From the NCBI RefSeq assembly GCF_963678635.1, contig NC_087067.1, positions 47,172,001 to 47,236,000 on the forward strand: 64,000 nucleotides of DNA. Reading direction: 5' to 3'. The position numbers and the translations under genes were made by a program. The notes under the pieces are model-generated. The model was not told where the DNA came from. It saw nothing but the letters and a program-made list of their open reading frames with translations, and ran no database searches. Origin of the DNA: Symsagittifera roscoffensis. Its lineage: Eukaryota; Xenacoelomorpha; Acoela; Convolutidae. Positions 58,602-64,000 of the stretch are shown here, in pieces (position 1 is the first letter of the stretch; each line of letters opens with the position of its first letter).

Positions 58602-59290
58602 GGGATGCTATCAGGGCTCTCCAGGGGTTGCGAATTGGTCTTCCAAGTATGAATACCCAAGTTTACGAGGTACGACGATTTTTGTGATGTTTTCAAAAAC
58701 TTAGATTTATGGAAATTTGAAGTTCACAACCTTGTAATTGGGTGTTTTCAGGTTACTCTCAAAGGTTGTAAATCTTGCCTCCAAGTGTGACTGTTCAAAC
58801 GCTCTTAGTTACCCAAATATGATGTTTTTTCAAGATATTTCAAAGAACTTAGATTTAAAAAATTTTACAACATTGGAAATTCAGAACCTTTTAGCTGGGT
58901 GCTTCCAAGGTATTTTCAGGGGTTGCAAATTTTTCCTCCAAATATGACTACTAAAACCTTAGTTTCCAAGGTTAGACATTTTTCAATGTGTTTCAAAATT
59001 AAAATAAATTAACTAACTTTGGAAATCCCTATCCTATAGTGGATTGTTCTCAAGTTACTCTCAATGGTTGCAAATCTTGCCTCCAAATTTGACTGCTCGG
59101 CCCCTTTTAGTCTCCGACATATGAAATTTTATGGTTTTTCATAATTTGAATAAAAAAACTTTACAAAATTTGAAATTCCAACATTGTAATTGGGTGCTTT
59201 CAGGGTACTCTCAGAGGTTGCCGATCTTGTTTCCAAGTTTGACCGCTCAAGTCATCTTAGTTTCCGAGATATGATGGTTTTTGCGTAACC
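58602..59290 (+). repeat. Diverged tandem array, period about 150 bp
   Basis: Five units start near 58602, 58740, 58897, 59040 and 59191. Each shows GGGTGxTTTCAGGxTACTCTC, a GGTTGCAAATCTTGCCTCCA block, GTTTGACTGCTCAA and CTTAGTTTCCGAGATATGA. The array ends less than 100 bp from the exon 2 acceptor. Confidence 0.8.
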
Positions 59291-59387
59291 AAAAGTTCGA
59301 AGCACCGGAGGTGCGGTACACGGTGGTATAATTGATTTCTGTCGGAAAAGGTTGTCACATACAGGAAGAAGTATTCTGTCTTTTCAG

Positions 59388-62300
59388 GCAGGAGTACAAA
59401 GTGGTTCTACCAGAAGCAGGAAGGTATGCCACCGGAATCATTTTCCTAGACAGACTCGAGAGGTCCAGGAATCAATGCATGAACCACTTCAAAGAACTCA
59501 TAGCTGAATGTGATTTAAACATACTTCACATCAGACAAATGCCGACAAACAACTCATGTTTGGGGAATACTGCACGATCTGCTGAGCCGCATATTATTCA
59601 GGTGTTCCTAACTGCCCAGGATCCGACCGATGATTTCGAGAAGAATGTGTACCTACTGAGGAAGCAGGCAACGCATCAAGTTCCGGGTCCGCACAACTTG
59701 CGATTCTACATTTGCAGTTTGTCTACTTCAACAATCACTTACAAGGGTTTGTTCACGTCTTTCCAACTGTTTCAGTATTATCCAGACCTGATGAGTCCAA
59801 ATTTCAAGTCCAAACTGGCACTGGTTCACAGTCGCTTTTCAACTAATACCTTCCCTTGCTGGGAACGAGCTCATCCCCAACGTATGCTTTGTCACAATGG
59901 AGAAATAAACACACTTCGGGGAAACGTGAACAGGATGAGATCACGTGAAGGAGTAATGTTCAGTAAAAAGTACGGAATGTCTCTTCAGAAACTGTTTCCA
60001 GTTGTCGAGGCTGATGTCAGTGACTCGGGTGCATTTGACAATGTGATGGAGTTTATCCACAACACGAGTGACAGGACTCTGTATGAGTCTATTTTAATGA
60101 TGGTACCCGAGGCCTGGGAGCAGGATCCGAATATGGATCAGAAGCGAAAAGACTACTACCGGTTCAATTCCTATGTAATGGAACCCTGGGATGGACCTGC
60201 CTTGCTTGCCTTCTCGGATGGACGATACATAGGAGCTGTGTTGGATAGAAATGGCCTAAGACCTTCGCGTTTCGTTCAAACTACAGACGGCTTCTTGTAT
60301 ATGTCAAGTGAAACTGGCGTTGTAGATATAGCGCCAGAGAAGGTGGTACTGAAAGGGCGCCTGAAGCCTGGACGGTTGCTTCTTGTCGATACAGTCAAAA
60401 AGAAGTTCTTTGAGGACAGCAGCCAGAAAGCTGAAATCAAGGATGAAGTGAGTAACAGATTCCCGTATGGAGAGTGGTGTCGACATGAAATTCACATAAA
60501 CGACATTCCGCTTCCTGCTGCCGAAGTTAATGGCCATGCTAGTCACATGATGAACGGACATGTTGGATCTGAAGTCGCTATGAATGGATATGGTAGTGAT
60601 TCTGACGCTAAAGACATCATAGTCCAGCTTCTGGAAAGTGACAGACGATTGATAAGTTTCGGATACACAAATGAGATCATCAACTTGATCTTGGCACCGA
60701 TGGTCGTTAATAAGAAAGAAGCACTGGGATCCATGGGAAATGACGCGCCTCTTGCATGTCTGTCCAAGTTCAATCCTCCTATCTATGATTACTTCAAACA
60801 GCAATTTGCACAGGTTACGAACCCTCCAATTGACCCATTCCGTGAAAAAATCGTGATGTCAGCCAGATGTCCCATTGGACCAATGCAGAATCTTTTAGAA
60901 CCTTCCGAGGAATGGAGCAAGAGAATCGTTTTAGACCAACCAATTCTGACTGTAAGAGAAGTTGAAGGAATTAAAGCCCTGACTAAAAATGATTACAAAA
61001 CGGCGACAATATCAATTGTCGTTGAAGCTAATGAGTATATGCTGAAAAGAGAGTTGGATCGAATTTGTGCGGAGGCTGCAAAATTGGTACAAAGTGGTGC
61101 GACATACTTAATTTTAAGTGACGAAGGAATTGGCAAGGAAAAAGTGCCTATTAGTAGTCTTCTAGCACTAGGAGCGATCCATCAACATCTGATTCAGAAG
61201 AAGCTCAGGTCGAAAACTAGTCTGATAGTGAAAACTGGAGAAGCGAGAGAAATGCATCATTTCTGTGTCCTGATTGGATACGGAGCCGATGCAGTTTGTC
61301 CTTACGTCATCTTCGAAACTATGAATAGAATCAAAGCTGCGATCGATCCGAACCTTACTTCGGAAGATATCGAGAGGAATTTCAAATACGCTTGCGTTGT
61401 CGGGATCAACAAAGTCATGGCAAAAATGGGAATCAGTACCCTTCAAAGCTATAAAGGAGCCCAGATTTTTGAGCCTTTGGGTCTTTCTGAAGAAGTGGTG
61501 AAAAAGTGCTTCACTGGGTCTCCAACGCGTCTTGGAGGCTGTGGGTTTAAAGATTTAGCCAACGAGGCTCTCAGTCGCCACAGCATTGCTTACAATCAGT
61601 TTGGTCAATTCGGAGTTGTAAACAACATCGCAAACAACCCTGGAGTCTATCACTGGCGTAAAGGTGGCGAGAAACATCTTAACGAACCAGAGGCAGTAGC
61701 AGCGTTGCAAGAGGCTGCAAAATTAAATTCCAGAGCTGCCTACAAAAAGTACAGCGAAATCACTCAGGAAATGAATCGTTATTGCACAATCAGAGGCCAG
61801 TTTTGTCTAGTTCAGCCTATCCACGGACAGATCTCAATTGACGAAGTGGAGCCGGCTGTAAACATAGTTAAACGATTCGCAACTGGAGCTATGAGCCTTG
61901 GTAGCATCTCAGACGAGGCTCACAAAACATTGGCAGTTGCAATGAACCGAGTGGGTGGAAAGTCGAATTCAGGCGAGGGAGGCGAGATCGAAGTTCGCTT
62001 CATGGATAACGTGGACTCCTACAAATCGACCCGATCTGCAATCAAGCAGGTGGCCTCGGCTCGGTTTGGCGTCACTTCGGCTTATCTGAGTCACGCGGAT
62101 GACTTGCAAATCAAAATGGCACAAGGTGCAAAACCAGGCGAAGGCGGTGAGCTGCCGTACTATAAAGTGACAGAGGATATTGCGGAAGCAAGACACGCAA
62201 TTCCATATGTGGGGTTGATTAGTCCCCCACCGCATCACGACATCTATTCGATTGAAGACCTCGCTCAGTTGATTTACGATCTGAAATGTGCGAATCCGTA

Positions 62301-64000
62301 TGCAAGAGTGAGTGTCAAATTGGTGTCGGAGTTGGGCGTTGGAATCGTCGCAGCTGGAGTAGCGAAAGGCAAAGCAGACTTGATTACGATTTCTGGACAT
62401 GACGGAGGAACTGGGGCAAGCAGTTGGACGGGAATCAAACATGCTGGGCTACCGTGGGAAATGGGACTCTCGGAAGCCCATCAGGTGTTAGTCAGGAACG
62501 GACTCAGGTCAAGAGTGCGAGTACAGGCTGACGGACAAATCAGATCAGGGCTTGATGTCGTAATTGCTGGAATCCTAGGAGCCGATGAGTTTGGATTCTC
62601 GACTGCACCTCTGATTACTCTAGGATGCATCATGATGAGAAAATGTCATCTTAACACATGTCCTGTAGGAATTGCCACCCAAGATCCGGAGCTGAGAAAA
62701 AAGTTTGCCGGAGAACCAGAGCATTTGTTGAACTATCTTTTCCTGTTGGCCGAGGAAATACGACAAATTATGAGCACGCTGGGTGTGAAAAAGTTTGATG
62801 ACCTGATTGGTCAAACGAAGTTTCTTGGAATCAAGCAGCCGTTAACCGATAAAGCCAGAACCCTGGACTATCACAGTATCTTGCATCGAGCGTCTGATGA
62901 CCAAACTGAGATGGTAGGTGGGTGTGTAAAGCAAGAGTTCAATCTAGAAAATCGTCTGGATTACCAGATCTACAAGCAAGTGCTTCCAGTCATCGAAGGT
63001 CATCAGAATCGAATGGAGGTTCAATACGAAATCAAAAATGTTGACAGGGCCTTTGGAGCTTCATTGAGTTACTTCATTTCTAGAAAGTACGGGGAAGCTG
63101 GTTTACCGGAGCATTTTGGAGTTGATATTAAACTGAAAGGATCAGCTGGTCAAGCTTTTGGTTCCTTCTTGGCAAAAGGGGTGCACCTTGAGCTGGAAGG
63201 CGATTCCAATGACTACGTGGGTAAAGGACTCTCGGGTGGCGAGATTGTAATATTCCCTCCAAAGGAAAGTATATTCAAATCGGACGGATCAATCATCGTG
63301 GGAAACGTTTGCTTATATGGGGCAACTGATGGGAAAGCTTTCTTCAGAGGACAAGCCTGTGAGCGGTTTTGTGTCAGAAACTCAGGAGCAATCGCTGTTT
63401 GCGAGGGCTGTGGAGATCACGGGTGTGAATACATGACTGGCGGTATAGCAATCATATTAGGAAGACCTGGGCGTAATTTCGCTGCTGGAATGTCAGGAGG
63501 ATTTGCTTTCGTATATGACGAGGATCGTGTCTTTTCTTCTTTGTGCAACACGGAGACAGTCGATTTGGAGGCACTCAACTTAAACGAAGATCTCGATCTG
63601 GTTCATGGTCTATTGAAGGAGTTCAAAGAAAAGACTGGATCGGTGGTGGCTTCTGAGATCTTAGCGTCGTGGCCCGAATCCTGCAAAGACTTCCACAAAG
63701 TTTTCCCAAAAGAGTACAAACGTGCGCTCCGAGATATCGAAATAAAGAGACAACAGGAGGCTGTAAAAGTTCTTGAAGTGAAGTCGGGAAATGGCGACGT
63801 TAAAACATCTCCGAGCAAGGAGAAATCCTCTTTAGATATTGAAGACATCATTCAAAATCCTAAATTAGCTAAGAAGCTAAACAAAACTAAAGGTTTCATG
63901 TTGTACAAAAGAGTGGACAAGAATTACCGAGACGTGAAAGATAGAATGAAAGACTTCGGAGAGATTCAGGATCACAAGTTTGTGAAAGATACTATCAAGT
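59388..64000 (+). CDS. GOGAT: Glutamate synthase (GOGAT), exon 2, partial
   Basis: One open frame from residue 97 to about 1634, running off the right edge. Domains in order: rest of the class II amidotransferase (YATGIIFLDR, NGEINTLRGNVNRM, PEAWEQDP, DGRYIGAVLDRNGLRPSR); central linking domain (RCPIGPMQNLLEP, FKYACVVGINKVMAKMGIST); FMN-binding synthase barrel (KSNSGEGGE, AQGAKPGEGGELP, ISPPPHHDIYSIEDL, ISGHDGGTGAS); [3Fe-4S] cysteines Cys1177, Cys1183 and Cys1188 in CIMMRKCHLNTCPVG; the glycine-rich beta-helix (GLSGGEIVIF, GGIAIILGRPGRNF, GMSGGFAFVYD); then a charged linker and GFMLYKRVDKNYRD, the start of the NAD(P)H/FAD (GltD-like) part. The enzyme converts 2-oxoglutarate and glutamine to two glutamates using NAD(P)H. 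No stop or frameshift in 4.6 kb. Confidence 0.96.

Larger units (their letters stand above)
48617..59387 (+). other. Intron 1 of glutamate synthase, 10.77 kb
   Basis: Bounded by GTTAGT at 48617 and TATTCTGTCTTTTCAG at 59387; the phase matches on both sides. It contains tRNA-like SINE heads (49088, 51883, 52585, 56425), a 3'-end copy of the 39.6-kb retroelement (49390-49555), a decayed LINE RT (50640-51240), several paired dispersed repeats and a 150-bp-period array next to the acceptor. No additional host exon is evident in either strand. Confidence 0.85.

Overview
This window looks like AT-rich nuclear DNA from an invertebrate animal. The evidence is spliced genes with a very long intron, a fused eukaryotic-type glutamate synthase, Penelope-like elements (PLEs), APE-type LINEs, a Ty3/gypsy LTR element, tRNA-like SINE heads and foldback/MITE families. 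Several retroelement families resemble ones I associate with cnidarians and other aquatic invertebrates, but I cannot place the species. There are 200 Ns at 8241-8440.

Layout. 1-940 (minus): two overlapping intronless ORFs of unknown origin, the first running off the left edge. 940-3800: G-rich degenerate repeats, a 490-bp nested inverted repeat around an (AT)n core, and AT-rich repeats. 3920-4480 (minus): the first coding exon of a type II membrane protein resembling a P-loop sulfotransferase. 4500-16000: mostly foldback/MITE families, a candidate membrane-protein exon (7351-7584, minus), a 59-aa ORF (12398-12577, minus) and a gag-protease remnant (minus, about 13.7-15.1 kb). 16.4-31.2 kb: PLE and LINE remnants, including a 6.2-kb segment duplicated in tandem (19759-25995 and 25996-31156) whose second copy lacks about 1.08 kb. 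31.8-39.2 kb: a Ty3/gypsy element inserted into an antisense solo LTR of its own family, with part of its 3' LTR inverted. 39.6-42.3 kb (minus): a decayed retroelement with a reverse transcriptase and a C-terminal nuclease-like domain. 43.0-47.98 kb: LINE 3' ends and a PLE whose RT part is tandemly duplicated (1006 bp).

48327-64000 (+): the only clearly intact host gene, glutamate synthase. A 290-bp first exon carries the Cys38 nucleophile of the amidotransferase. It is followed by a 10.77-kb repeat-rich intron and a 4.6-kb second exon that is open to the window edge. This covers the whole GltB-like part and the start of the GltD-like linker.

Most notable observations: (1) PLE copies at three separate loci carry a PHD-type zinc finger inside the reverse transcriptase, between motif B (GxAMGA) and motif C (YVDD). 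(2) Two nested target-site duplications, GGCCT and ATCAG, allow a base-level reconstruction of a self-nested LTR insertion followed by inversion of a 158-bp loop. (3) The left-edge overlapping ORFs have no family I recognise.
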